DNA of 64,000 nt. Source: Nocardiopsis sp. CNR-923. Its GTDB lineage: Bacteria; Actinomycetota; Actinomycetes; Streptosporangiales; Streptosporangiaceae. Position 1 is the stretch's first letter; every line of letters starts with the position of its first letter. The notes beneath the pieces were generated by a model. The model saw nothing but the letters and a program-made list of their open reading frames with translations. It had not been told where the DNA came from and searched no databases. The DNA lies in assembly GCF_001942255.1 (NCBI RefSeq), contig NZ_MKKC01000153.1, positions 88,294-152,293 of the forward strand. The letters are read 5' to 3'. Below are positions 1-10,280 of the stretch, piece by piece. Both the position numbers and the translations under genes were made by a program.

Positions 1-45
1 AATGGCGAAGGTACTGACCGCCAGCCCCGTGAGAAATGCCGTCAC
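1..45 (-). CDS. 5' end of an unidentified gene running off the left edge
   Basis: A GTG at 45-43 follows a strong ribosome binding site (AAAGGAGG, complement of 50-57) by four bases and opens a frame read to the window edge. The fifteen visible residues (MTAFLTGLAVSTFAI) are hydrophobic and could begin a signal peptide or membrane anchor. Nothing more can be said about function. The gene would be codirectional with murB, about 330 bp downstream of it. The call rests only on the ribosome binding site and the open start. Confidence 0.4.
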   Translation of the reverse strand, partial: MTAFLTGLAVSTFAI

Positions 46-371
46 CCGTCCTCCTTTGACCGTGGGTCTCGGGCGGAAGGAGGGAGCGGACGCCCCTTCA
101 ACCCGGCTGTTTCCTACCGGGTCAAAGGTCTCGTCCGCCCTGCTCGGCGCTGGTGCGGCGCCGGCGGCCACGGGCTCGCGCGACCGGGCCGAAGGACGGC
201 CAGTGTGTCGATCGCGCGCATTGGGGACTACTCCCCTTCGACATCCACGACTTTAGCAAAACGCAGTCGAATAGCAATTCATCTGTTGGACGAATTCAAT
301 TCTCAGGGAATCCTGAAAAACATGTTGGCCGCGCCCAACTCGGCGCAGCCACGGTCGATTCGGGGACAGCC
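46..371. other. Intergenic region downstream of murB
   Basis: I see no convincing gene here. About 250-330 is markedly AT-richer than its surroundings, as expected of a promoter region, but I cannot identify a clear -35/-10 pair. Open frames crossing it have no ribosome binding site and resemble no family I know. Confidence 0.4.
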
Positions 372-1454
372 CTACAAGGACACGCCGATCATCACGGGCT
401 CGTTCACCAGGCGGACGCCGAACGCCTCCTCGACCCCCGCCCGGACCTCGCGCGCCAGGTCGAGCAGGTCGCGCGTGGTCGCGCCGCCCGGGTTGGTCAA
501 CGCCAACGTGTGCTTGCCGGAGATCCGCGCCGGGCCGGTCCCGTAGCCCTTGGTGAACCCCGCCCGGTCGATGAGCCAGGCCGCCGAGAGCTTGACGTTG
601 CCCTCCCCGTCCGGGTGCCCGGGGACCTCGACGTCCGCCCCGAGCCGCGCGGCGACCCGGGCGCGGACGGCCGCGAACTCCTCGGCCGACACCACGGGGT
701 TGGTGAAGAACGACCCGGCGCTGCGCGTGTCGGGGTCGTCGGGGTCCAGGACCATGCCCTTGCCCGCGCGCAGGGCCAGGACGGTCTCCCGGGCCTCGTC
801 CAGCGGCACCCGCACGCCCGCCTCGACCCCCAGGGCCCGGGCCACCTCGGCGTAGCGGATCGGCCGGCTCAGCTCGGAGCGGCGCAGTTCGAAGACGACC
901 TCGCACACCACGTACCGGTCCCCGCCCTTGAAGACGCTGTCACGGTAGGTGAACCCGCACTCGGCGTTGGTCATGGTCCGGCGCTCGCCGGTGTGCCGGT
1001 CGTGCACGCCGACCTCGACGACGGTCTGGCTGACGTCCTGCCCGTAGGCGCCCACGTTCTGGATGGGGGTGGAGCCGACCCGCCCGGGAATGCCGGAGAG
1101 GAACTCGACACCGCTGAGGCCCTCCTCGACCGTGCGTCTCACCAGCGAGTCCCACTCGACTCCGGCCTCAGCGCGCACCAGGACCAGGGTCTCCCCGGTA
1201 TCGGGGTCCTGTCCGGCCTCGACGAGGGAGACGGTGCGGGTGTCGACCCGCACCACGGTCCCCGCGAAGCCGTCGTCGGCGACGACCAGGTTGCTCCCGC
1301 CGCCCAGGATCAGGAGCGGTTCGCCGTCCCGGTCGGCCGTGGTGACCGCGTCCACCAGCGCGGCGGTGGTGCGGGCGGCGACGAACTCCTTGGCCGGGCC
1401 GCCCAGCCCGAGCGTGGTGTGGTCGCAGAGCTGGGCTCCGGAGAGTGTGGACAC
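372..1454 (-). CDS. murB: UDP-N-acetylmuramate dehydrogenase (MurB)
   Basis: MurB is a cytoplasmic FAD enzyme that uses NADPH to reduce UDP-GlcNAc-enolpyruvate to UDP-MurNAc, the second committed step of peptidoglycan precursor synthesis. The 360-residue protein has the FAD-binding motif LGGGSNLVVAD near residue 50, GSFFTNP with the catalytic serine, and the C-terminal LVNEPVMIG segment carrying the catalytic glutamate. The GTG start at 1454 is preceded by AGGGAG. The length is normal for actinobacterial MurB and the frame is intact. It lies directly downstream of the two MaoC-type dehydratase genes on the same strand, the usual actinobacterial order after rpmG. Confidence 0.96.
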   Translation of the reverse strand: MSTLSGAQLCDHTTLGLGGPAKEFVAARTTAALVDAVTTADRDGEPLLILGGGSNLVVADDGFAGTVVRVDTRTVSLVEAGQDPDTGETLVLVRAEAGVEWDSLVRRTVEEGLSGVEFLSGIPGRVGSTPIQNVGAYGQDVSQTVVEVGVHDRHTGERRTMTNAECGFTYRDSVFKGGDRYVVCEVVFELRRSELSRPIRYAEVARALGVEAGVRVPLDEARETVLALRAGKGMVLDPDDPDTRSAGSFFTNPVVSAEEFAAVRARVAARLGADVEVPGHPDGEGNVKLSAAWLIDRAGFTKGYGTGPARISGKHTLALTNPGGATTRDLLDLAREVRAGVEEAFGVRLVNEPVMIGVSL

Positions 1455-1518
1455 GGGTTCTCCCTCACTGGGTACTGCTGCCGCGCCGCGGTCGTCGGGA
1501 CCGGCGCGGGCCCGGCCG

Positions 1519-1955
1519 TCAGGCCAGCCGTACGACGGCGGTGGACTTGGCCAGGACCTTGGCTCCGCCGGAACGCGCGGTCAGGAGCACGCTGACGGTT
1601 CCGTCGTCGTTCTTGGTCCTGACCTTCCCGCCGACGGTGATCTCGGCGCCTCATCGTCGTCGGGGACCACCACGGGCGCGGAGAAGCGCACCGAGTAGTC
1701 GACGACACAGCCGGCATCCCCCGTCCAGTCGGTGAGCACGCGGCCTGCCTCGGCCATGGTGAACATGCCGTGCGCGATCACGTCGGGCAGGCCGACGGAC
1801 TTGGCGAAGCGCTCGTTCCAGTGGATGGGGTTGAAGTCCCCCGAGGCGCCAGCGTAGCGGACCAGGTCCAGGCGGCGGACGCGGAAGGTCCGCTCGGGGA
1901 GTTCGGCGCCGACCTCGACGTCGGCGTGGCGCAGGGTCACGGTCGCGTTCCTCAC
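1519..1955 (-). CDS. MaoC-type dehydratase, HadB-like (one frameshift)
   Basis: The N-terminal part reads RYAGASGDFNPIHWNE, the hydratase-2 motif with catalytic Asp and His of (R)-hydratase/dehydratase subunits. The frame breaks near 1649. Restoring one G in GAGG-CGCC lets translation continue as AEITVGGKVRTKNDDG and on to VVRLA and a TGA at 1519-1521, giving a normal HadB length of about 145 residues. In mycobacteria HadAB dehydrates 3-hydroxyacyl-ACP in FAS-II. In an organism without mycolates the pair is more likely a general 3-hydroxyacyl-thioester dehydratase (inference). Start is 19 bp after the upstream dehydratase stop. The single -1 shift is probably a sequence error. Confidence 0.85.
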
Positions 1956-1974
1956 GTTCTGCTGGTCGGAAGGG

Positions 1975-2415
1975 TCACTCGCCGCGGACGACGAGCATCA
2001 TGCCCGCCGTGACGACGTGCTCGCCGTCGGCCTCGGCCACGGTCTCCAGGGTCAGCATGCCGTTGCCGCCGAGGGTCTTGACGTCCGTGATCCGGGTGAC
2101 GGCGGTCAGGACGTCGCCGGCGCGCAGGGGACGGCTGTAGTGGAAGCTCTGGTCGCCGTGCACGACGCGTGAGAAGTCCACCCCCAGGTCTGGATCGGCG
2201 ACGGCGATCGCGGACCCGGCCATGCCCAGGATGACGGGGAACGTGGGCGGCGCGATCACGTCGGGGTGCCCGGCGGCCTTGGCCGCCTCGGGGTCCACGT
2301 ACACCGGGTTGTGGTCGTTGATCGCCTCGGCGAACTCGCGGATCTTGCCGCGGGTCACCTCGTAGGGTTCCGGAGCCGGGTACTCCCGGCCGACGTACTC
2401 GGCGTTGATCGCCAC
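1975..2415 (-). CDS. MaoC-type dehydratase N-terminal protein, HadA-like
   Basis: I chose the GTG at 2415 because GGAGAGGGAG precedes it and the protein then starts MAINAEYVGREYP, as in HadA proteins. A longer upstream frame would run through a terminator hairpin. The 146-residue product has the hot-dog fold signatures EAINDHNPVYVD and PTFPVILGMAG. HadA-type subunits usually lack a complete catalytic dyad and pair with the HadB-type partner encoded next. Synteny rpmG-hadA-hadB matches the mycobacterial order. The substrate in this organism is unknown. Confidence 0.88.
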   Translation of the reverse strand: MAINAEYVGREYPAPEPYEVTRGKIREFAEAINDHNPVYVDPEAAKAAGHPDVIAPPTFPVILGMAGSAIAVADPDLGVDFSRVVHGDQSFHYSRPLRAGDVLTAVTRITDVKTLGGNGMLTLETVAEADGEHVVTAGMMLVVRGE

Positions 2416-2465
2416 GGTCTCCCTCTCCTGGTCCTCCGGCCCCGGGCCGGTCCCGGACACGCGAA

Positions 2466-2496
2466 CAGCCCGGCGAGCGGTTCGCTCGCCGGGCTG
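2466..2496 (-). terminator. Hairpin between rpmG and the HadA-like gene
   Basis: A perfect 14-bp inverted repeat (2466-2479 with 2483-2496, three-base loop) lies between the rpmG stop and the next start. There is no T-run, as is common in actinomycetes. It probably ends the tRNA/rpmG transcript or attenuates entry into the dehydratase genes. Confidence 0.7.
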
Positions 2497-2563
2497 GAAG
2501 TCTAAGTCGAACGGAGCCACCGCTCACACACCCCTTCGGGCGGGCGACGGCACTCGGCGGGAC

Positions 2564-2728
2564 TCAGCGGGTCTCGCGGTGCTCGTTGTGCTTGCGGCAG
2601 TTCGGGCAGAACTTCTTGATCGCGAGACGGTCGGGGGTGTTCCGACGGTTCTTTCGCGTGATGTAGTTCCGGTGATTGCACTCCTGGCAGGCCAGGGTGA
2701 TCTTCGGCCTCACGTCTGTGGCAGCCAC
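2564..2728 (-). CDS. rpmG: 50S ribosomal protein L33
   Basis: This is a 54-residue zinc-ribbon ribosomal protein with two CxxC pairs (LACQECNHRNY and FCPNCRKH), the zinc-binding form of L33. The GTG at 2728 gives the canonical start MAATDVRPKITL; extension further upstream gives non-conserved sequence. An AAAGG motif lies about ten bases upstream. It follows tRNA-Met by about 100 bp on the same strand, the standard actinobacterial arrangement. Confidence 0.96.
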   Translation of the reverse strand: MAATDVRPKITLACQECNHRNYITRKNRRNTPDRLAIKKFCPNCRKHNEHRETR

Positions 2729-2825
2729 TTCGGAGTGCCTTTCTCGCTGGAGACGGTACTGGCATGCAGTGAACACTGCAAAGGGCCCGCGACGACCCCT
2801 GAGAGGGCCTCAGGGGTCAGCGGGT

Positions 2826-2901
2826 TGGTAGCGGAGGCCGGACTTGAACCGACGACACAGCGATTATGAGCCGCTTGCTCTACCGACTGAGCTACTCCGC
2901 C
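2826..2901 (-). tRNA. tRNA-Met (CAT)
   Basis: The complement folds as a 76-nt tRNA with acceptor GGCGGAG paired to CTCCGCT, anticodon CAT in the loop GGCTCATAATC, a T-loop GGTTCAAGTCC and an encoded 3' CCA. The GU pair at position 1:72 is also found in other actinobacterial elongator tRNA-Met genes. It sits between tRNA-Thr and rpmG. Confidence 0.95.
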
Positions 2902-2999
2902 CCGATCGGCGGGGACGGCCACCAGTGGCCGTTCCCGGTTACAGGCCGGCGATCGCTCCACCGGCCACCCACCTGAGTGGACCGGACCGCTTCAAGTGG

Positions 3000-3075
3000 T
3001 GGAGCCCCTTTACGGAATCGAACCGTAGACCTTCTCCTTACCATGGAGACGCTCTGCCGACTGAGCTAAAGGGGC
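3000..3075 (-). tRNA. tRNA-Thr (GGT)
   Basis: A 76-nt tRNA with acceptor GCCCCTT/AAGGGGC, anticodon GGT in TCCATGGTAAGGA, T-loop GGTTCGATTCC and an encoded CCA. It is the first gene of the tRNA-Thr/tRNA-Met/rpmG transcript. Confidence 0.95.
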
Positions 3076-3132
3076 GCGCTGCGAGGCTTTCTTCCGTCCG
3101 CCCCGGGGGCGTCGCCCCGTGCGCTGGTCATG

Positions 3133-3163
3133 ACTATACAGGTCTTCGGGGGTGGTCTGCCAA
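3133..3163 (-). promoter_or_regulatory. Housekeeping promoter of the tRNA-Thr operon
   Basis: On the minus strand TTGGCA (complement of 3158-3163) is followed after 17 bases by TGTATA (or after 19 by TATAGT). This is a good -35/-10 pair about 50 bp upstream of tRNA-Thr and the only such match in this gap. Confidence 0.65.
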
Positions 3164-3336
3164 ATCGAATACCGCCCGGCCCCGGAGCACTCCCGGACGG
3201 AAACCCGCGCCGCACGCGGGCGGAGCGGGAAAGCCCAGGACAACGCGGTTTCCACGGACCGGGCGACGGCCGCGGACGGCCCCGGAGAACGTACACCCGT
3301 GATCCACGCCGCCCGCCCCGGGAGTGCGGCCGGGAC

Positions 3337-5440
3337 TCATCCGTCCCCTTCGGTCACCCACACGTTGGACATGGCGTCGCGGTTGATCGTGCGGATGGCG
3401 GACGGCAGACCGAGCCTGCGCAGGGCGTCGGACAGGCGCGTGTCGTGCGTGAACACGATGAGCTGCCGGTGGCGGCCCACGTCCGACAGCACCGAGGCCA
3501 GGCCCTCGACGGTCTCGGTGTCCATCGCCTGGACCGGGTCGTCCAGCACGAGGAATCCGAACGGGTTGCCCTCCACCAGAGCGCGTGGCAGGCAGATGGA
3601 CAGCGCCAACGCCTGGAACTCGCCCTGGCTGAGCAGACCGGGAGCGCTGGTCTGGTCCGCCACGCCGTCCACGGCCACGTCCACCTCGACCCGGCGCCGG
3701 GCGCCGCGACCGATCAGGCGCATGCCCTGGAGGTCGATGCGGCGCTCCTGCCGCAGCCGGAACCACACCTGCTCGGCCTGGCTCGCCACCGGCCCCAGCT
3801 GCTCAGACCGCAGTTCCCGGGCCTGTTCGGCGAGCCAGTTCAACGCCGCCTCGGCGGGACCCAGGGTGTCCCGGGCCACGACCGCGTCCTGGGCGTCGTC
3901 CAGCCAGCCGGAGAGCTGTTCGGCCAGCGGCGCCCAGCCCCCCGTCGGGTCCTCCAGGCGTTCGGCGGCGGCGCGGCGGGCGCTGACGGCGGCGGCGCGG
4001 AGCTTGCGCCCGACCGTCTCGATGTGCTCGGCCAGCTCGCCGAGATCGGTGATGTCCGCGCCGGACTCCCACAGGGCCCACACCTGTCCCAGCTCACTCT
4101 CCGGCGGCAGCATGAGGGCGCCGGGGCGAGCAGGAAGCGCGCCTGGTCGCGGGCGGCGTTCGCGCGTTCGTAGGCGGCCGAGGCGCCCGCGGCCTGGGAG
4201 CGCAGCGTCCGGAGTTGGGCGTTGGCCCGGCGGACCCAGTCGGCGCCCAGGGCTCCCGTCGTGGAACAGGTGGGGCAGGTGGTGTCCGTGGGGTGGCGTT
4301 GGTGGTGTTCCAAGGCCTGTTCGAGGAGGCGGACGACGCCGTGGGCGTGGTCGCCCTTGGAACCCGCGGCCATGGCCAACTCCATGGCGGCGCCGCGCAG
4401 CTCGTTGACGACGTCGCCGATGACGACGCGTTCGGGGACGGCGAGGCGGCGCAGACGGCGCAGAACCACGTGCAGGGCCGGGTCGCTGGGACCGTCGTCC
4501 GCGGCGATCGCGCGCAGCGCCTCCGCATCGAGATGGGGCGCGGTCAGGAGCTGGTGCGCACGGGCGGCCCGGGGGTCGCTGGAGCTCTGGACGGCCTCCA
4601 GGAGGAACCGGATCTCGCGCGAGGGGCGGTCGCGCCGCTTGACGAGGGCGTCGCACGTCCGGGCGAGCCGCCGTTCGGCCTCGGCGAGGCCGGTGAGTCC
4701 GAGCAGGGCGGTGAGGGTGTCGTAGAGCTCGGCGGCGCGACCGGTGACGGTGCGGCCGAGCTCGTCGTAGGACAGGAACGGCCGGTAGCGGACGAGGTGC
4801 TCGCCCCAGGCGAGAGTGCGCAGGGGGGAGGTCGTGCCGTCGGGGTGGACGACCTCGCCGCGCGCCGAACGCACGCTCTCACCCGTCCAGCGCCGGTTGA
4901 CGCGGGTCGGGCTCGCGTCGCCCGCGATGTGCAGGTCGACGGTGGCTCGGTGCGTTCGTCGTGGTGGAGGTTGCGCCATCCGTCTCGCCACCCGGTCGGC
5001 ATGGCGTCCCAGCGGGGATTGCGGCCGGTCAGGGCCGCCTCAGCGGCCTCGGCGAAGCTGGACTTGCCCGAGCCGTTGCGGCCCACGATGACCGTGAGGC
5101 CGGGGCCGGGCGGGAAGGTCAGCTCGGCGGGTCGGCCGATGCCGCGGAAGCCCTGGACGCGGATGCCGGTGAGGTAGGCGCGGCGGACCGGTCCCCCGGG
5201 GCGGTGGACGAGGGGCGGGGCGCCCTGGGCGGCGTCGGGGATGCGCTCGCCGTTGAGCAGGGCCGTCAGGGCCTCGTCGCCCCAGAGCGCGGCGGTGACC
5301 CAGGCGCGGACACCGGCCGACAGCCCCGACCGGGCCAACTCGTCCAGGAGCCCCTCCGTGACGGGGTCCTCGGTGGGCGGTGGGGCGCCGTGCCGCCTTC
5401 CGTCGTCGAACGCCTCGGGTCCCCGAGTCACCTGCGCCAC
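3337..5440 (-). CDS. SMC/Rad50-like ATPase with CPTC hook (two frameshifts)
   Basis: Read across two single-base shifts (near 4947 and 4120) this gives one protein of about 700 residues. After an unfamiliar N-terminal stretch of about 100 residues come IRVQGFRGIG and the Walker A motif VGRNGSGKSSF, then a helical middle with TTCPTCSTTGALG, a CxxC hook like that of Rad50, a second helical arm, the ABC signature LLSQGEFQAL, Walker B GFLVLDDPVQAMD and a final IVFTHD switch. The coiled coil is short for Rad50. No nuclease domain is visible. It ends the gene row containing jetA, jetB and jetC, 190 bp downstream of jetC on the same strand, in the place where jetD might be expected. The start is the GTG at 5440, preceded by GGAG. 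I do not recognise a named family. Confidence 0.75.
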
Positions 5441-5632
5441 CCCGCTCCGTCGTCGATCCTGCACCAGCAGACTAGGACAGAGGGGAAAGCGGGAGAACAC
5501 CGCGCTGCGGGCGACCGCCCCTGCAGGCCCCGCGGCTGGAGGCGCCCGCCGAGACCGGGGACCGGGCGCAGGGCGGCGCGTGCCGTGGATGCCGCCCGTC
5601 GCGCGGCGGGGTATGCGTCCGCGGCACACGCC

Positions 5633-8600
5633 CTAGACCCCGACCAGCCTGCGCCTGCTCCCGTCCCAGGTGAAGTGCAGTGTGGCGATCCCCGGGACGT
5701 TGGGGTCGCGCAGGCACTCGTAGATGTTGAGGCTCGGCACGCTGGCGAAGCAGCCCCACACCCGTTCGGAGGTCAGCACGAAGTCGAGGTCGAGTTCGAC
5801 GAGGAGGCCGAGCAGGCGCCCGTGGGTGGGTTCGTCGACCTTGGCGAAGGCGTCGTCGAGCAGGATGAGCCTGGGCGCCCAGGGGGCGTGCGCGGCGAGG
5901 GCGTCGAACTGGGCGGCCGCGGCGGCGAACAGGACCAGGTAGGCCACGACCCGCTGCTCGCCCTGGCTGAGCGCCGTGCGGTGGCCGAGCCTGCGCTCGT
6001 GCCCGCTGCCGTCGGTGACGTAGACGGTGAAGGCGAACCAGGACCGGTAGTCGAGGGCGGCGCGCAACTGCGCGCCGCCGGTCGCGGTGGGGTCGAGACG
6101 ACGGATCGCCTCGATGCAGCGGCGCAGGGCGTCGCGCAGCCGGGTGGTCTGGACCCGGGTGCGCCGCTCCGCGGGCGTGGCCAGGAGCGGGACGACGGCC
6201 TCGATGTCGGCTCCGGCATCGGGCGCCAGGTCCCAGTCGAGGCGGACACCGAGTCCGGCGGAGGTCGTCACGTCCTTGAGGACGCCGTTCATGGTCGCGA
6301 TGAGGCCGCGCGCCTCGTCGATCTGGCGGGCCAGGTGGGCGGCGAGCTCGCCGAGCAGGTGGCGTTCGAAGGCCTCCTCCTCGGCGATGGCGACGGTCTC
6401 CTCGGCTCGGGAGGCGGCGGCCGTGACGCGCTCGGCGTAGGCGGTGACGTCGTGGACGCCGTCCTCGTCGTGGACGGTCAGGCGCTTGAGTCCGCGCGGT
6501 TCGCTGAGTTCGGTGCGGGTCTGGGACCAGCCGATCGAGGCGAGCAGGGAGCGCAGTTCCTCCCGGCTGCCGAGGATCGCGCTGTCGTCGACCTCGGGGA
6601 CGCCGTCGTGCCCCGCCAGGCCCTCCTCCAGTTGGCCGACGAACGCCTCCAGCAGGACGAGGCGCGTGTCGGGGCCCGGCGGGGAGGTCGGGGCGGCCCG
6701 GTCCGCGCCGGGGGCCTGGCCGACGGCGCCCGGCGTGCTCGCCGCGAGGTACCGGGCCAGCGGCGCGTCGGCGGCGGCGCAGGCGTCGAGGCCGGCGGCG
6801 GCGAGCAGGACCGCGTCCGGGGCGTCGGAGCCGGTGGTGACGGCGGAGACGAGGGCCGCGCCGGCGACGAGGGCCAGGCGGACCTGTTCGGCGCGTTCCC
6901 GGGTGGCGGCGGCGAGGCGGGCCTCGGCGCTGACGCGCTCGTCGCGGGCGCGCTGGGCGGCGCGTTCGAGCTCGGGGAGGCGTCGGGCGGCCTCCTGCGC
7001 ACGGTCTCGGACCTGCTCGCGGGCCGCGTCGAGCTGCTCCTCGGACACGCCGCGGGCCCGGTCGCCCAGCTCGATCTGGCGGCGCACGGTGATCATGTCG
7101 TCGATGGCCGCGGCCCGCGCGTCCTCGGCCAGGATCCGGTCGGAGCGGGCACGGTTCCAGGCGTTCACGTGGCGCTCGTGGTCGGCCAGGTCCCAGGCGA
7201 GGACGTCGAGGTCGCGCAGGGCTGCGGCGACCAGGACACGCAGGTGGTCCAGCGCGCGCAGGGCGCTGTCGAGTTCGGCGCGGACGGTCGGCAGGGGGTA
7301 CCGCGCCGAGGGCGTGGGCCGGGGGAGGTACAGGGCGGCGGGAGGGCGGCCCGCACCCGTGCGAAGCGGTTCACGGGCGGTGGAGGCGGACGGGTGGGCG
7401 AAGGCGGCGGCCTCACCCAGGCGCGCCCGGATGTCGAGGAGTTCCGCCCGCGCCTGCTCGGCGGCCGTCTGGGCTACGTCGTGCGCGCGGCGGGCGGTGG
7501 CCGCGTCGGCGCGTGCGACGTCCAGGGTGGCCCAGGCGCGCACGAGCGGCGCGGGGTCGGGGAGCGCTCGGGAGACCTCCAGGAGTTCCGCGTAGGAGTT
7601 CTCGACCGCCCACCGGCGCTCCCCGGCCTCGGAGAGGAGGGCCTCGGCAATGGCCCTGCGCCGGTCGGTGTTGGCCAGTAGGCGGTCGCGGGCGCGCTTG
7701 CGCGCCGCCTCGCCGATGAACTCGGGTTCGCCCTTGCGGTGGCGTCCGGACACGACGCCGAGCCGCCAGCCGCCGTCGAGGGACACCGAGCTGACGTCGC
7801 GACCGCGGTGTCGCGGCGGTGCTTGGGTTCGGAGTCCTCGGCGAGGCCCCGGCCCACGCGGTGCAGCGCGATGGAGGAGAGCAGGACGCGCACGGCGTCG
7901 TGGCTGACACCGGTGTCGGGGGAGGCGACCGGCACGAGCACGTCCAGCAGGGTGCGGCCCTTGGCGGGGCGCGCGGGGCTGAGCGCGAGGTCGCGTGTGG
8001 CGGGGTCGTGGAGGGTGCCGTCCGCGCGGATCCACCCGGCGAGCAGGCCGCTCGCCTCCAGGGCGGCCTCCAGCCCGGCGCGTTCGTCATGGGTGAGCGC
8101 CTCGGCGAAGTCGACGGCGAGGTGGAGGGGGACTCCCTCCCCGTCTGGGCGCGGGTGGGTGGCCCAGGCCGGGCGTCGGGGGCGTGGTCGGCGCCCCGGG
8201 TCCGCCGGTCGGCGAGTTCGTGGAGCTCGTCGGAGAGCTGGCCCTCCTCGCCGACGGCCACGTCGCGGCGGGCCCGCAGTTCCTCCAGCAGGGGGTCCAC
8301 GGCGGCGTGGGCCAGACGGCCGACCGTGGCGGGCACGTCGGGGGGCAGGACGCGCAGGTCCTCGCTGATCGGCAGTTCGACGCTGCCCTCCAGCTCGTGG
8401 ATGGCGTCGCCCAGGGCGTGGGCGTGGCTGGACTCGCGCAGGCGGGCGGTCCAGGCCCGGACGCGTCGGCGTAGGCCGCGCTCTCCTCGCGCAGGCCCTC
8501 GATGGCGGCGCGCTCCCGGTCGTGGGCGCGTTCGAGGTGGGCCTCTGCGCTCTCGGCCTCACTGGTGAGGGCGACCAGGCGGCGGTCGGTGGCGGCCTCG

Positions 8601-10280
8601 TCGGTGGTGAACCCGGTGAGGAGGGCGGCGGCCTCGGAGCGGAGGTCGGCGAGGTCGGCGGCGGAGGTGAGCCGGTCGTGGAGGCGGCCGAGGCGCTCGC
8701 GCAGGGCGTCGAGGTCGATCCCCTCGACGGGAGGTCGTTCGACGGCCTGTTCGAGGCCCTGGAGGTCGACGCGGGTGGCGCTCTCGCGGGGTGCGTGGAC
8801 GCGGGGTGAGGTGTCGGGGACGGCGCCGAGGACGGCGGGGTCGATCCCGGCGGCGACGGCGGCGCGGGTGCCTCGGCGTGGGTCTGGCGCAGCACGTCGA
8901 GGGCGCGTTCGATGGCGCCGGTGTCCTCGGCGAGGCGTTCGACGGCGTGGTTCTCGGTGCGTTCGGCGTGTTCGGCGGCGACCCAGGCGCCTCGGCGGCC
9001 CGGATATAGGCGCCGACGGCGGCGTCGTAGGCGCGGCGTTCGTTCTCGGTGGCGGTCGCGGCGCCGTTCTGGGCGGAGGCGAGGGTGCCTTCGTCGGCCT
9101 CGGCCGTGTCGCGCGTTCGGCGGGCCTGGTCGCGTTCTTCGGACACCCGGCCCTCGGCGGTGACCAGCTCGTCGAGTTCGGCGCGGAGGCGGTCGGCCTC
9201 GGCGGTGCGGGACGCGCAGGCGTCGAGCTGCTCGCGGACGGCGGCGGCGCGGGCGCGCAGGGCGTGCACGAGGTAGCCGCGGTAGTCGGCGAGGAAGTCG
9301 GCGACCCCCGCGCCCGCCCGGCTCAGGGCGTCCTTCTCCACGCGGGCCTGTTCGAGGTCGGCGATGTTGCGGGCGACCTCGTCGAGGACGGAGTCGTCCA
9401 TGGGGGGGAGGGCCTCGGACAGGACGCTGACGAGTTCCCCGGCTTCGAGGCGGTCGCCGATGGTCGGCCTGCGCAACCGGTAGAGCAGGTGGACGAGGTT
9501 GCGGTAGCGGACCGAGTCGTCGATGCCGAAGAGGGCGTTCATGACACGGGCGCGGTAGGCGACCGGGCTGGTGAAGCAGTTGTCCGCGCCGAGTTCGGAG
9601 CGCAGGCGGTCGACGGGCTTGGGGCGGTCGTCGGTGACCAGCTCCAGGTCGTGGCCGACGCGGCGGTCGGTGACGAAGAACACGCAGCGCGGGTCGACGT
9701 CGCCGGCGGCCAGGACGGCCGCCCCGAGCGTGAGGTGGCGGGGCGGGCCGTCCGGGTCGGGGGCCGCGTCGGTCCGCTCGGCGGGAAGTGCGGCGGCGAG
9801 CAAGGAGGAGGCGGTACCGCCTCGGGCCGCGGCGTCCAGGCCGCGGTCGCCGCGGTCGGTGGTGAACTCGACCCACAGGTAGCCCAGGCGGGTGGAGGGA
9901 CCGCCGTCCTCGGCTGGCTCGGACTCGTCTGCCAGGTCCGCGCCGCCCAGCAGGTCGGGGCCGGTCTCCTCGGGGTCGGGGGTCCGGGCCGGTCGGGAAC
10001 CCTCGGACATCAGCCAGCGCAGGCTGGTGCGGTTGGTGCCGGTGGTGTCCAAGCGGCGGACGTCGCCGTCCAGGAGGAAGGGCAGCAGCATCTCCAGGGC
10101 CTTGGACTTGCCCGCGCCGTTGCGGCCGCGCAGCAGGAGGCGTCCCTCGGCGAAGTCGAGGACCTGGTCGTCGTACTGCCAGACGTTGCGGATGCCCGCC
10201 CGTTCGAGACGGTAGCGGGGGGCGTCGGCCGGGTCAGTCGGACCCGTCGCGGGGGTCGGGCTCGTCTCCTGGGTCACCAC
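5633..10280 (-). CDS. jetC: JetC-like SMC ATPase (TIGR02680 type; five frameshifts)
   Basis: This corresponds to the large condensin-like ATPase of Wadjet type II defence systems, which act against plasmids. The N-terminus reads RYRLERAGIRNVWQYDD, with Walker A GRNGAGKSKALEMLLPF near residue 55; long Ala/Arg/Glu-rich coiled-coil segments follow; the C-terminus has ALSQGEQRVVAYL, Walker B LILLDDAFAKVDEP and the ending FTWDGSRRRLVGV. The reading frame changes near 8988, 8871, 8460, 8170 and 7801, each repairable by adding one base and each with conserved sequence on both sides. The start overlaps the end of jetB by 47 bp, indicating translational coupling. About 1,550 residues, within the family range. 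Either sequence errors or a decaying gene; I favour errors. Confidence 0.85.

Noticed and set aside
2..256. Open frame of 84 codons on the plus strand at the left edge
   Set aside because: No ribosome binding site, no family resemblance, and it opposes the well-supported start on the other strand.
3337..5440. JetD (DUF2399 nuclease) next to jetC
   Set aside because: The gene in that place has ABC-ATPase motifs (Walker A, LLSQGEFQAL, Walker B) and a CxxC hook, not a TOPRIM fold.
5241..5636. Long open frames on the plus strand across the Rad50-like and jetC genes
   Set aside because: They are Arg/Ala/Gly-rich shadows of GC-rich coding sequence; the minus-strand frames carry all the conserved motifs.
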